A stretch of 64,000 bases of DNA from Streptomyces sp. PsTaAH-137. Its GTDB lineage: Bacteria > Actinomycetota > Actinomycetes > Streptomycetales > Streptomycetaceae. The position numbers and the translations under genes were made by a program. Within the stretch, counting starts at the first letter, position 1. Each line of letters begins with the position of its first letter. The stretch is taken from NCBI RefSeq assembly GCF_003259365.1, contig NZ_QLLY01000002.1, positions 248,001 through 312,000 of the forward strand. The letters are read 5' to 3'. Shown here piece after piece: positions 44,211 through 52,825 of this stretch. A model generated the notes under the pieces. The model made no database searches and was not told the origin of the DNA. It saw only the letters and a program-made list of their open reading frames with translations.

Positions 44211-45581
44211 ATGACACACCTGCGACCCCCGCGGCGCCCGGGGCACCGCCGCGGCACGGCGACCGCCTCCGTCCTGCTGCTGCCGCTCGCCGTGACGGCG
44301 CTGACCGCCTGCTCCGACGACGGCGACACGGCCGCGCCGCCGGTGGCCTCGCCCGCCGCGACGGCGAGCGGCGCGCGCTGCGCGACGAAGCCGCTCGTGC
44401 CGGAGAGCGAGGCGGCGGACGCGGCCGGGCAGTCGACGGCGACGGGCGTGTACACGCTGGACGAGGGCAAGGCGAAGGCGCCGCGCAGGAAGACGTACAC
44501 GGCCCACCGGTCCGACCGGTCGGCGATCCTGGTATCGGGTCCGGGGCAGTTGTCGACGTACGACGTGAAGGTGACCAAGAACGGCGCCGCCTCGTCGCTC
44601 GCCGCGGCCGGCGGCCACGGCGTCAACGCGGCGGTGCTGGCCCGCGACGGCGGTCTGCTCGATCTGTCCGGCGGCCTGTACTACACGACGGGCAAGGGCT
44701 CGTCGGGCGTCGCGGTGACGGGCGAGGACACGCGGGCCACGATGAGCGGGGGCGGCGTCAACACCCAGGGCGCGTCCTCGCCCGGCCTGCTCACCTCGTA
44801 CGGGGGCGCGCTCGACCTGACGTACGTACAGATCGTCACCATGGGCGCGCAGTCCGCGCCGATCGCGGCCGGGCCCGGCGGAGGCACGGTGACCGTGTCG
44901 GGCGGCACGATGACCTCGGCCGGCTGCGGTTCGCCGGGGGTGCACACGTCCGGGGACGTCTCGCTCTCCGGCACGCTGTTCGACCTGGCGAACTCGGAGG
45001 CGTTCACGCTGGAGGCCGGCGGTTCGCTGTCCCTGAAGAACGTCCGGGCGACCTCGGCGGCCGGCGGGGTCGTGCTGCGCGGCGACGGCAGAACCTCGTA
45101 CACGATGGACGACGGGGCGCTGCTGGCCACGGACGGCGACCTGTTCAGCGTCCGGGGCGGCACGGCGGACGTGAAGCTGACGGGCGGCGCCGAGGTGAAG
45201 ACCAAGAGCGGGGCGCTGCTGCGGGTCAAGGAGCTGGCCGACGCGACGTTCCGGGCGGACGACGAGAAGCTGACGGGCTCTGTCCTGGTCTCGGCCGGTT
45301 CCACCGCGGACCTGGAGCTGTCCGGGTCGACCAAGCTGGACGGCAAGGTCAAGGGGGCGTCGCTGACGCTCTCCGGCGGCGCGCGCTGGTCGGTGGCCGG
45401 GACGTCGACGCTGGCGGGCCTGTCGTTCGGCGACGGGAGCGGATCGGGCAGCGTGGCGAAGAAGATCGCCCGGATGATCGACGGGAACGGGTACGCGGTG
45501 ACGTACGACCCGGCGTCCAGCCCGCAGCTGGACGGCAAGTCCTACCGGCTGAAGGACGGCGGCACGCTGAAGCCCGCCTGA
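44211..45581 (+). CDS. Predicted beta-helix surface lipoprotein
   Basis: This 456-residue protein has a lipoprotein signal ending ALTAC and a Ser/Ala-rich linker. A long Gly/Ser/Thr-rich region follows with irregular short repeats of the kind GGTVTVSGGTMTSAG and GDVSLSGTLFDLANS, a pattern typical of right-handed beta-helix (pectate-lyase-like) folds. No lyase or hydrolase active site is recognisable. It is most likely anchored to the outer face of the membrane, where it could bind polysaccharide. Neighbours are an amidase and an envelope protease. I do not recognise a named family. Confidence 0.75.
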   Translation: MTHLRPPRRPGHRRGTATASVLLLPLAVTALTACSDDGDTAAPPVASPAATASGARCATKPLVPESEAADAAGQSTATGVYTLDEGKAKAPRRKTYTAHRSDRSAILVSGPGQLSTYDVKVTKNGAASSLAAAGGHGVNAAVLARDGGLLDLSGGLYYTTGKGSSGVAVTGEDTRATMSGGGVNTQGASSPGLLTSYGGALDLTYVQIVTMGAQSAPIAAGPGGGTVTVSGGTMTSAGCGSPGVHTSGDVSLSGTLFDLANSEAFTLEAGGSLSLKNVRATSAAGGVVLRGDGRTSYTMDDGALLATDGDLFSVRGGTADVKLTGGAEVKTKSGALLRVKELADATFRADDEKLTGSVLVSAGSTADLELSGSTKLDGKVKGASLTLSGGARWSVAGTSTLAGLSFGDGSGSGSVAKKIARMIDGNGYAVTYDPASSPQLDGKSYRLKDGGTLKPA

Positions 45582-45595
45582 CCAGCGGCCTCTTG

Positions 45596-46354
45596 TCAGC
45601 TGCGTCCCTGGAGCCGGGCGGCGCGTTCGCGGATCGCGGGCAGCTCCGCCATCAGGGCCAGGCCCGGGCAGAACGTCTCGTAGCCGTCCCGGTGCCCGGA
45701 GACTGCCAGGAAGTCGGCGGTGCTCCCCGCGGGGAAGCGGCTGTGGCTGTTGCTGGAGACCAGGTGCGCCGTGGAGCGCGGGTCGACCCCGGACAGGCCC
45801 AGCTTCCACGCGGCCACGGCGGCGATCGCGTCGGTCATGGCGCGCGGCACCGGGGTGCCCTCGGTGAAGGTGCCGATGGCGGCGATGCCGGCCGTGTTCT
45901 GGTTGAAGCCCTGGGTGTGGGCGCCGACGACGGGCCGGTCGGCGCCGCCCGCCCGGCCCTCGTAGACAGTGCCGCAGCGGTCGACGAGGAAGTTGTAGCC
46001 GATGTCGTCCCACGCCTTGCCGCCCGCCTGGCCCGCGTAGAGGTAGCGGATGATGCGCGGGGTGTCGGCGCAGTCGTAGCCGTTCGGCGAGTCGGTGTGG
46101 TGGATGAAGACCGCCTCGACGCGGTCGCCGTACCGGACGGGGTCGCGCTGGTAGGTGTCGGCCCGCGCGAGCCACTCACCGCGCGGCACGATCCGGGGCG
46201 CCGCGGACGTGTGGCCGCCGCCGGAGGCCGCGCGGGCCCGGGTCTGCGCGGTCCCGGGCCGGTCGGCGCCGACGGCGCACAGCACGAGCAGCCCGAGGGC
46301 CAGGGCCCCGGGCAGACAGCACAGCACCTTTCGCAGCACACGCACGTCTTCCAC
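45596..46354 (-). CDS. PGRP-type N-acetylmuramoyl-L-alanine amidase
   Basis: The 252-residue frame has a signal peptide (hydrophobic 11-30) followed by a peptidoglycan-recognition/amidase_2 domain. Motifs are PRGEW, FIHHTDSPNGYDC (zinc His85 or 86), GYNFLVDRCGTVYEGR, TQGFNQNTAGIA and the C-terminal SGHRDGYETFCPG with the second His and the Cys/His zinc position. The enzyme should cleave stem peptides from muramic acid outside the cell. GTG 46354 or the later GTG 46345 are both possible starts. It is convergent with the beta-helix lipoprotein gene, only 14 bases apart. Confidence 0.9.
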   Translation of the reverse strand: MEDVRVLRKVLCCLPGALALGLLVLCAVGADRPGTAQTRARAASGGGHTSAAPRIVPRGEWLARADTYQRDPVRYGDRVEAVFIHHTDSPNGYDCADTPRIIRYLYAGQAGGKAWDDIGYNFLVDRCGTVYEGRAGGADRPVVGAHTQGFNQNTAGIAAIGTFTEGTPVPRAMTDAIAAVAAWKLGLSGVDPRSTAHLVSSNSHSRFPAGSTADFLAVSGHRDGYETFCPGLALMAELPAIRERAARLQGRS

Positions 46355-46439
46355 TGTCCGGTCCCCTGAGCTGTGCGGTCGGCCACATGTCTGCCAGTTG
46401 GCGGAACCACCGGCGGGTGCGCAGTCGTTTGTTACCGAT

Positions 46440-47642
46440 ATGGACCTGCACCTGCACCTGCTCGACGTGGCGCTGATCGTGGTGGCCGTGGCCTACGCGG
46501 CTTCCGGTTACCGGCGCGGGCTGCTCGCGGGCTGTGTGTCGCTGGCCGGATTCGTCGGCGGCGCGGCCGTCGGGGTGTGGCTGCTGCCGTTCCTGATGGA
46601 CACCGTCACGCCCGGCACGTCGGAGGCCACGCTCGTCGCGGTGCTCACGGTGCTGCTGCCCGCGCTGGCGGGGCACGCGCTGGCGGGGCTGCTCGCCGCG
46701 CGCGTGCGCTTCGGGATGGACCGGGCGCCGGGTCCGCTGCGGGTGGCGGACGGGATCGGCGGGGCCGCGGCGGGCACCGTCGCCGTGCTGGTCGTGGCAT
46801 GGGTGGCGGGCAGCGTCCTCGCGTCCTCGTCCTCGACGGCCCTGAACCAGGCGATCCGCGGCTCCTCGGTGCTCGGCGCCGTGCAGGACACGATGCCGTC
46901 GACGACGCCGGCCTGGTTCTCGCGGGCCAGCGGGGCGCTCACCTCCGCCGGGTTCCCGCAGGTCTTCGACCCGTTCTCGCACGAGCCGTCCGCCGAGGTC
47001 GCCAAGCCTTCCGGGGACAGCGTCACGGCCACCGCGACCCGCTCCGCGACCCGGTCCACCGTCAAGGTGGAGGGCTCCGCGGGCACCCAGGGCCGCGAGG
47101 GCAGCGGCTTCGTGTACGCGTCCCAGCACGTGATGACCAACGCGCACGTGGTCGCCGGCATCGACGATCCGACGGTCCGGGTGGGCGGGGTCGGGCGGGC
47201 GTACTCGGCGCGCGTGGTGTTCTTCGACCCGGACAAGGACGTGGCGGTGCTGTACGTGCCCGGGCTCGACGCGCCCGTCCTGAAGTTCGACGACGGGGCC
47301 TCGCGGGGGGACGCCGCGGTGGTCGCCGGGTATCCGCAGAACGGCGGGCTCGATCTACAGGCGGCCACGGTCGCCGACACCATCGACGCCAGTGGGCAGG
47401 ACATCTACGGGCAGGGCAGCGTCACCCGGCAGATCTACTCGATCCGCTCGACTGTGCGGCCCGGTAACTCGGGCGGGCCGCTGCTCACCACCTCCGGTGA
47501 GGTGTACGGGGTTGTCTTCGCCCGGTCCACCACCGATGCCGGGACGGGGTATGTCCTGACCGCCGACGAGGTCTCGGGCGACGCCGCGCGAGCGGCTTCC
47601 GCCACGTCGCCGGTGGACACCGGTTCGCTGGTGTCGTCGTAG
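46440..47642 (+). CDS. MarP-like membrane serine protease (CvpA-type helices plus trypsin fold)
   Basis: From the ATG at 46440, 400 residues include four N-terminal helices resembling CvpA/colicin V production proteins (about 8-125). A linker and a chymotrypsin-fold protease follow, with His236 (MTNAHVVAG), Asp267 (DKDVAVLYV) and Ser344 (GNSGGPL). This layout is that of mycobacterial MarP, an acid/oxidative-stress protease facing the outside. All catalytic residues are present. The start is divergent from the PGRP amidase, 85 bases apart; in mycobacteria MarP activates a peptidoglycan hydrolase, so the pairing is suggestive. Confidence 0.9.
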   Translation: MDLHLHLLDVALIVVAVAYAASGYRRGLLAGCVSLAGFVGGAAVGVWLLPFLMDTVTPGTSEATLVAVLTVLLPALAGHALAGLLAARVRFGMDRAPGPLRVADGIGGAAAGTVAVLVVAWVAGSVLASSSSTALNQAIRGSSVLGAVQDTMPSTTPAWFSRASGALTSAGFPQVFDPFSHEPSAEVAKPSGDSVTATATRSATRSTVKVEGSAGTQGREGSGFVYASQHVMTNAHVVAGIDDPTVRVGGVGRAYSARVVFFDPDKDVAVLYVPGLDAPVLKFDDGASRGDAAVVAGYPQNGGLDLQAATVADTIDASGQDIYGQGSVTRQIYSIRSTVRPGNSGGPLLTTSGEVYGVVFARSTTDAGTGYVLTADEVSGDAARAASATSPVDTGSLVSS

Positions 47643-47876
47643 CGGCTGCGGGCTCCGTCGTGGCTGGTCGCGCAGTTCCCCGCGCCCCTAAAGACATACG
47701 TCTCGTCGTCGTCTGACGGCCGGTGGGGCTTCTCGCGCAGTTCCCCGCGCCCCTGAGGCATGCGCTCCGCGCAGCCTCCCCTGGGCGAGCGAAGCTCGCT
47801 TCAGGGGCGCGGGGAACTGCGCGAGAAGCCCCACCGGGCCGCAGGCGGACGACAACCCCAAGGCACCAGCCCAGGC
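47643..47876. repeat. Inverted array of dispersed repeats
   Basis: Two reverse copies (47659-47689 and 47721-47756), a GCGCTCCGCGCAGCC palindromic module, a GAGCGAAGCTC hairpin and one forward copy (47801-47838) fill the space between the protease gene and the convergent SDR gene. The opposite copies could form a very long hairpin. Confidence 0.85.
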
Positions 47877-48665
47877 TCAGTAGTGCGTGCCCCCGTCGAT
47901 ACGGACCTCCGTGCCCGTGATGAACCTGCCGTCGTCGGACGCCAGCATCGCGACAACACCGGCCACCGCATCGGGCCCGGCAAACCCCCCGTCCCCCAGC
48001 GCGGGCGACAGCTTCGCGAAGAGGGACCAGTCGGTGTCGGCGGGCAGCCCGGGCCCCTGGCTCTGCTTGCTCTCGCCGGAGCCGTCGGTCATCCCGGAGG
48101 AGATGGACCCGGGCTGCACGGCGGTGAACCGGATGCCCTGCTTGCTGTACTCGGCGGCCAGGGCATGCGTCATGGACTGGATGCCGCCCTTGCTGGCCGC
48201 GTAGGCCGCCATGTACGGGTGAGCGAACAGCGCGGAGGTCGAGCTGAAGTTCACGACGGCGGCGGAGCCGCTTTCCAGCAGCGCCGGAACGGCCTCACGG
48301 ATCATCAGGAAGGTCCCGGTCAGATTGACCGCGACCACCTTGTTGAAGTCGGCCAGCGAGGTCTCGTGGGTGTGCGAGGAGCGCAGAATGCCGGCCGCGT
48401 TGACCAGCACGTCCAGACCACCGAGCGCGGCGAGCGCGGCGGCGACGCCCTCGCGTACGGACACCTCGTCGGCGATGTTCACGACGACCGTGGTGAGCCG
48501 CCCGGCATCGGCGCCCGCCTTGGCGACGGTGTCGGCGAGGCCGGCCTCGCTGACGTCGGCGGCGACGACACTGCCGCCCTCCGCCAGCATGCGCAGCACG
48601 GTGGCCTGGCCGATGCCCGAGCCACCGCCGGTGATGAGTGCGCGGCGGCCTTCGTAACGGTTCAT
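47877..48665 (-). CDS. SDR-family oxidoreductase
   Basis: This 262-residue protein has the classical SDR features: cofactor motif TGGGSGIGQA (13-22), NAAG, catalytic Ser in NFSSTSAL, and YAASK with catalytic Tyr and Lys. FITGTEVRIDGGTHY closes the protein. The Asp after the second strand (AADVS) favours NAD over NADP. The substrate is unknown. It is divergent from a TetR regulator across 116 bases, so the TetR protein is a likely repressor of this gene. Confidence 0.92.
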   Translation of the reverse strand: MNRYEGRRALITGGGSGIGQATVLRMLAEGGSVVAADVSEAGLADTVAKAGADAGRLTTVVVNIADEVSVREGVAAALAALGGLDVLVNAAGILRSSHTHETSLADFNKVVAVNLTGTFLMIREAVPALLESGSAAVVNFSSTSALFAHPYMAAYAASKGGIQSMTHALAAEYSKQGIRFTAVQPGSISSGMTDGSGESKQSQGPGLPADTDWSLFAKLSPALGDGGFAGPDAVAGVVAMLASDDGRFITGTEVRIDGGTHY

Positions 48666-48781
48666 GACGACTCCCTGAGGGGTTTGTTCTGACGTGCGCC
48701 GTTCACCGTACGCCTAGGTGGCACGTTTTGCCACAGTGGCGTTCTGCGCCGTAATGACTCGCGCCGGTTACGCTTCCTCGG

Positions 48782-49441
48782 GTGAGCCGACCCGTGAACC
48801 CGCCCCTCTCGCTGACCGAGCGCCGCAAGGCCGCGACCCAGCTCGACATCGCGCACGCCGCCGCCGAACTCTTCACCGAGCAGGGCCCCGACGGCACGAC
48901 GGCGGAGGAGATCGCGGCCCGCGCCGGGGTCGCGCTGCGCACCTTCTACCGGTACTTCCGCAACAAGCAGGACGCCGTGGGGCCGCTGCTCTCCACGGGC
49001 GGCGCCCAGTGGCGCGAGCTGCTGGCCGCGACGGAGCCCGGCACCCCGCTCCCCCGGGCCCTGGAGGCCGCGGCGGTGGCCTCGCTGTCCCAGCCCGGCG
49101 CGGCGGCGCGGGAGGAACTGCGGTGGACCCGGGGGCTGCTGCGGGCCGCGCAGGACGATCCGGCCCTGCGCGCCGTCTGGTACCGGGTGAACCAGGAGTC
49201 CGAGGAACAGTTGCTGCCGGTCGTGGCCCGGCTCGTGGACCCCGGCACCGACGACCTTCAGCTCCGGCTGATCGCGGCCGCCGCTACGGACGCGATCCGG
49301 GTGTCGCTGGAGGTCTGGGCGGCCTCGGAGGCCGACATCACCGGCCCCGGCTCCCCCGCGGACCTGGTGGCGCGCGCCCTCAGGGGCGCGGGGAACCGCG
49401 CGAGCGGCCACAAGGGAGCCACGGACGCACCGACCGAGTAA
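48782..49441 (+). CDS. TetR-family regulator
   Basis: The GTG start gives 219 residues. The N-terminal helix-turn-helix lies at about 12-58 (TAEEIAARAGVALRTFYRYFRNK). The C-terminal ligand domain is variable. The last 20 or so residues (RGAGNRASGHKG...) are encoded by a forward copy of the dispersed repeat at 49379-49411, so the C-terminus has been altered or extended by the repeat. It is divergent from the SDR gene, the probable target. Confidence 0.88.
   Translation: MSRPVNPPLSLTERRKAATQLDIAHAAAELFTEQGPDGTTAEEIAARAGVALRTFYRYFRNKQDAVGPLLSTGGAQWRELLAATEPGTPLPRALEAAAVASLSQPGAAAREELRWTRGLLRAAQDDPALRAVWYRVNQESEEQLLPVVARLVDPGTDDLQLRLIAAAATDAIRVSLEVWAASEADITGPGSPADLVARALRGAGNRASGHKGATDAPTE
49379..49411 (+). 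repeat. Dispersed repeat inside the TetR coding sequence
   Basis: CTCAGGGGCGCGGGGAACCG followed by CGCGAGCGGCCACAAG matches the intergenic family, with CCG in place of CTG. It is read in frame as part of the TetR C-terminus. Confidence 0.8.
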
Positions 49442-49465
49442 CCCGCAGACGCCTTCGCGCGTCCG

Positions 49466-49502
49466 TCGTGGTCGCTCGCGCGGTTCCCCGCGCCCCCGAC
49501 GG
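49466..49502 (-). repeat. Dispersed GC-rich repeat
   Basis: This is a reverse copy (CGTGGTCGCTCGCGCGGTTC, then CCCGCGCCCCCGACGGGGC) 25 bases past the TetR stop. With the copy inside the gene it forms an inverted pair. Confidence 0.8.
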
Positions 49503-49662
49503 GGCGCACTCCCCGGGGGAGCCGTGCGCCCGTGCCGACCCCTGTGCGCGGACCCTTCTTTACGGGAACCCCACCTACCCTCGACCCGAACTCAGGCGTT
49601 CCGGGGCCGAGTCGGGGGCATAGGCCTCCAGCAAACAGCCGCGCAACCTCGGGGAGGCGCAC

Positions 49663-51039
49663 GTGCTTGAGCCCGCACACGCAAGCGAGGAGACCGTCGT
49701 CGTCGTGGGAGCCGGGATCGCCGGACTCTCGGTGGCCCAGCACCTGACCAGGGCGGGAGTGAGGCCCCTGGTCCTGGAGGCCGCGTCGGGGGTGGGCGGC
49801 CGCATGGCCACGGAGAAGGTCGACGGATTCCGGCTGGACCGGATCGGGCGGCTGCTCTCCACCTCGTATCCCGCGCTGCGCCACACACCCGGTCTGGACG
49901 GCCTCGTCCTGCGCCCCTTCTCCCCCGGCGTGCTGGTGCACAGCGAGGGACGCAACCACCGCGCCGGAGAACCGACCGGCTCCCGGCGCGCGAGAGGCGC
50001 GCTGAACGCGGCGCGCGCCCTGGCGAGCGTCCCCCGTCCGGTCCGGGGCGTCAGGCCCCCGCTGGGCGGCCCGCTCGACCACGCGCGGCTCGGCGCCGCG
50101 CTGGCCCGGATCGGCGCGACCGAGCCGGCCCGTCTCCTCGCCCGGCCCGAGCGGCCCGCGGGCCGCGCCCTGGCGGAGCGCGGCCTGTCCCCCAGAACGC
50201 TGCACGGCTTCCTGGGGCCGCTGCTCTCGGCCCTGCTGTGCGACCCGGATCTGACGACGTCGAGCCGGTGCGCCGAGCTGGCCCTGCACGCGTACGCGAC
50301 CGGCCGCCTCGCGGTGCCCGAGGGCGGCGCGGACGCCCTGCCCGAACTGCTCGCGGCCGGCCTCCCGCCGGGCACCGTGCGCACCGGGGTGCGGGTCACC
50401 TCCGTCGCCGCGAACCGGATCACCACCGCGGAGCACGGCGAATTCGCCTGCCGCGGCGTGGTGCTGGCGACCGACGCGGCCGCCGCCGCGGACCTTCTGC
50501 CGGGGCTGCGCGTGCCCCGCTTCCACGAGGTCACCGTGGTGCACCACGCGGCGCCCGAGCCGCCGCTCGCCGAACCGGCGCTGCTGCTCGACGCGGACCG
50601 GCTCGGACCGGTCGCGCACACCGCGGTGATCAGCCAGGTCGACCCGAGCCGCGCCCCCGCGGGACGCGCGCTGATCTCATCGACTGTGCTCGGCCCGCCA
50701 CCGGCCGAGGGCGAGCTGCGCACCCAGCTCGCCCTGCTCTACGGCACGTCGACCCGGTGCTGGGAGACCCTCGCCGTGCACCACGACGCGCGTGCGGTGC
50801 CCGCGATGCCGGCCCCGCACGACCCGCGCCGCCCGGTGCGCCTGCTGGACGGCCTGTACGTGTGCGGGGACCACCGGGACACCAGCACCGTGCAGGGCGC
50901 GCTGCACTCGGGACAGCGGGCCGCGCGTGCCGTCCTGGCGGACCTGGGCGCGGCGCAGGTCCCGGCGTCCGAGGAAACCGAGCAACCCGAGGAAACCGAG
51001 GAACCCGAGGATTCAGCCCCGGTGGACAAAGCCGCTTGA
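49663..51039 (+). CDS. FAD-dependent oxidoreductase (amine-oxidase-like)
   Basis: The GTG start, with GGGGAGG upstream, gives 458 residues. The dinucleotide-binding VVVVGAGIAGLSVAQHL (residues 12-28) and the GGRMATEK flavin loop are followed by a C-terminal FAD motif, GLYVCGDHRDTSTVQGALHSGQRAA. The type resembles phytoene desaturase/amine oxidase-like proteins of unknown substrate. The C-terminus ends in a glutamate/proline-rich repeat (EETEQPEETEEPE). No partner gene suggests a pathway. Confidence 0.87.
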   Translation: MLEPAHASEETVVVVGAGIAGLSVAQHLTRAGVRPLVLEAASGVGGRMATEKVDGFRLDRIGRLLSTSYPALRHTPGLDGLVLRPFSPGVLVHSEGRNHRAGEPTGSRRARGALNAARALASVPRPVRGVRPPLGGPLDHARLGAALARIGATEPARLLARPERPAGRALAERGLSPRTLHGFLGPLLSALLCDPDLTTSSRCAELALHAYATGRLAVPEGGADALPELLAAGLPPGTVRTGVRVTSVAANRITTAEHGEFACRGVVLATDAAAAADLLPGLRVPRFHEVTVVHHAAPEPPLAEPALLLDADRLGPVAHTAVISQVDPSRAPAGRALISSTVLGPPPAEGELRTQLALLYGTSTRCWETLAVHHDARAVPAMPAPHDPRRPVRLLDGLYVCGDHRDTSTVQGALHSGQRAARAVLADLGAAQVPASEETEQPEETEEPEDSAPVDKAA

Positions 51040-51148
51040 GCGGGCCGTCCCCGTCTGGTTCGATCCCCTCGGAACACCCAAGATCGCGCCCGTCTCCGTG
51101 GCACATTCCGGAGGCGGGCGCCCCCAACTCCCGTGTCCGCGCCTGTGA

Positions 51149-52588
51149 TCAGCCCAGCGCGGCGACCTTGTCCCGGTAGCCGCGGACGGGCCCCGCGTCC
51201 CGGTACGGCTCCAGGCGCCGCTCGAACTCGCGCACGTACTCATGGGCCCGCACCGAGCGCATGTCGGCGGCCGCGGCGGCCGCCTCCGCGCCCAGCGCGC
51301 ACGCCGCGTCCAGCTCGCCGAGCCCGAGCCGGGCCGAGGCGAGCACCACGCGGCAGAAGAGCCTGCTGCGCGCGTATCCCGGCGAGCGCAGCTGGAGCGA
51401 CCGCTCGGCGTGCTGGGCGGCGGCCCGGTACTGCTGGAGGTCCCGGTAGCAGTGCCCGAACTCGTCCGCCATCTGCGCCTCGTCGAAGAAGCGCGCCCAG
51501 TGCGGCACCTCGTCCCCGGGCCGCACCGCGTCGAGCGCCCGCTCGGCCCGGACGAGCGAGGAGGTGCAGGCCCGCACCTCGCCGAGGACGCCGTGCCCGC
51601 GCGCCTCCACGGAGTGCAGCATGGCCTGGACGGCCGGGGGCGCCGCCGTGCCCACCCCCTGCTGGGCGACCCGCGCGAGCTGCACGGCCTCCCGCCCGTG
51701 CCCGAGATAGACGGCCTGGCGGCTCATGGTGATCAGGACGTACGAGCCGTACATCCGGTCGGCGGCGGCCTGGGCGAGCCGCAGCGCCTGGACGAAGTAG
51801 CGCTGGGCGAGGCCGTGGGCCGCGATGTCGTACGAGGTCCAGCCCGCGAGCCGGGTCAGGTCGGCGACGGCGTCGAACAGGCGCCGCCCGGTCTGTTCGC
51901 CGTAGGTCCCGCGCAGCATCGGCTCGGCCTCGTGCTCCAGGTACCGCACGAGGGCCTGCCGTGCGTGCCCGCCGCCGTAGGCGTGGTCGAGGGAGCGGAA
52001 CAGCTCGCCGACCGAGCGCAGCGCCGCGATGTCGCCGCCGGTCACCTTCTGGCCGGGCCCGCGCTCGGTCTGGGTGCGCTGGCGGGGCACCGCGCCGGGC
52101 CGCCCCTGGAGCGGGACCCGGGGCGGCAGTTCGCCGCGGCCGACCCGGTCGTCAGCGCGGCCGATCAGCCAGTCCCGGCTGGGCACCACGAGCCCGGCCG
52201 GGGTGAAGGCGATCTTGCGGAGTTCGACATGGCTGCCGGAGTCCTTGCGCCACAGGCCGCTGACGATGTCGACGGCCTCCTCGGGCGAGCCGGCGAACTC
52301 CAGGCCGGCGTACACGGGCGCGCACGCGTCGAGCCCGAGGTCCTGGGCGGAGAGGCGGCGGCCGAGCCGCCGGGTGAACACCTCGGCGATCAGTGCGGGC
52401 GTGGTCCCCCGCGGCTGCTGCCCGCGCAGCCATCTGGTCACCGAGGTCTTGTCGTAGCGAAGATCGAGACCGTGTTCCAGCCCTAGCTGGTCCACGCGGC
52501 GGGCGAGCCCCGCATTGGAGAAACCCGCCTCCGCGATGAGCGCGGCGAGCTGGCGGTTCGGGGTGCGCTGCGGAGGTCGTTCCGTCAT
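51149..52588 (-). CDS. Large HTH/tetratricopeptide-type regulator (NsdA-like)
   Basis: The ATG at 52588, with AGGAG 11 bases before it, gives 479 residues. The N-terminal 70 residues look like a cryptic helix-turn-helix (LIAEAGFSNAGLARRV, then SVTRWLRGQQPRG). The remaining part is alpha-helical with TPR-like repeats. The layout resembles Streptomyces NsdA-type developmental/antibiotic regulators; assignment to that family is from memory of its N-terminus and is tentative. It is divergent from the small isomerase gene. Confidence 0.75.
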   Translation of the reverse strand: MTERPPQRTPNRQLAALIAEAGFSNAGLARRVDQLGLEHGLDLRYDKTSVTRWLRGQQPRGTTPALIAEVFTRRLGRRLSAQDLGLDACAPVYAGLEFAGSPEEAVDIVSGLWRKDSGSHVELRKIAFTPAGLVVPSRDWLIGRADDRVGRGELPPRVPLQGRPGAVPRQRTQTERGPGQKVTGGDIAALRSVGELFRSLDHAYGGGHARQALVRYLEHEAEPMLRGTYGEQTGRRLFDAVADLTRLAGWTSYDIAAHGLAQRYFVQALRLAQAAADRMYGSYVLITMSRQAVYLGHGREAVQLARVAQQGVGTAAPPAVQAMLHSVEARGHGVLGEVRACTSSLVRAERALDAVRPGDEVPHWARFFDEAQMADEFGHCYRDLQQYRAAAQHAERSLQLRSPGYARSRLFCRVVLASARLGLGELDAACALGAEAAAAAADMRSVRAHEYVREFERRLEPYRDAGPVRGYRDKVAALG

Positions 52589-52825
52589 CAGCTGTGCGGT
52601 CTCCTGCCTTCCGGGCCGGGGTGCAGCCCTCATGGAACGGCGTGACTGTAACGGCGATATTCGGCCTCGACCGGGGCTTCTCCCACCCTTCATCCGATCG
52701 TGTGACGAACGGTGGGGAAGGTGGACAGCGTCCGGAACATCGGGGGCGGCCGGGGGCCATGACGGGTCCGGCCGGAAACAGTCATACGATGCGTGTGCGC
52801 TACACCGGAAGGTTCAAGGTTCCCC

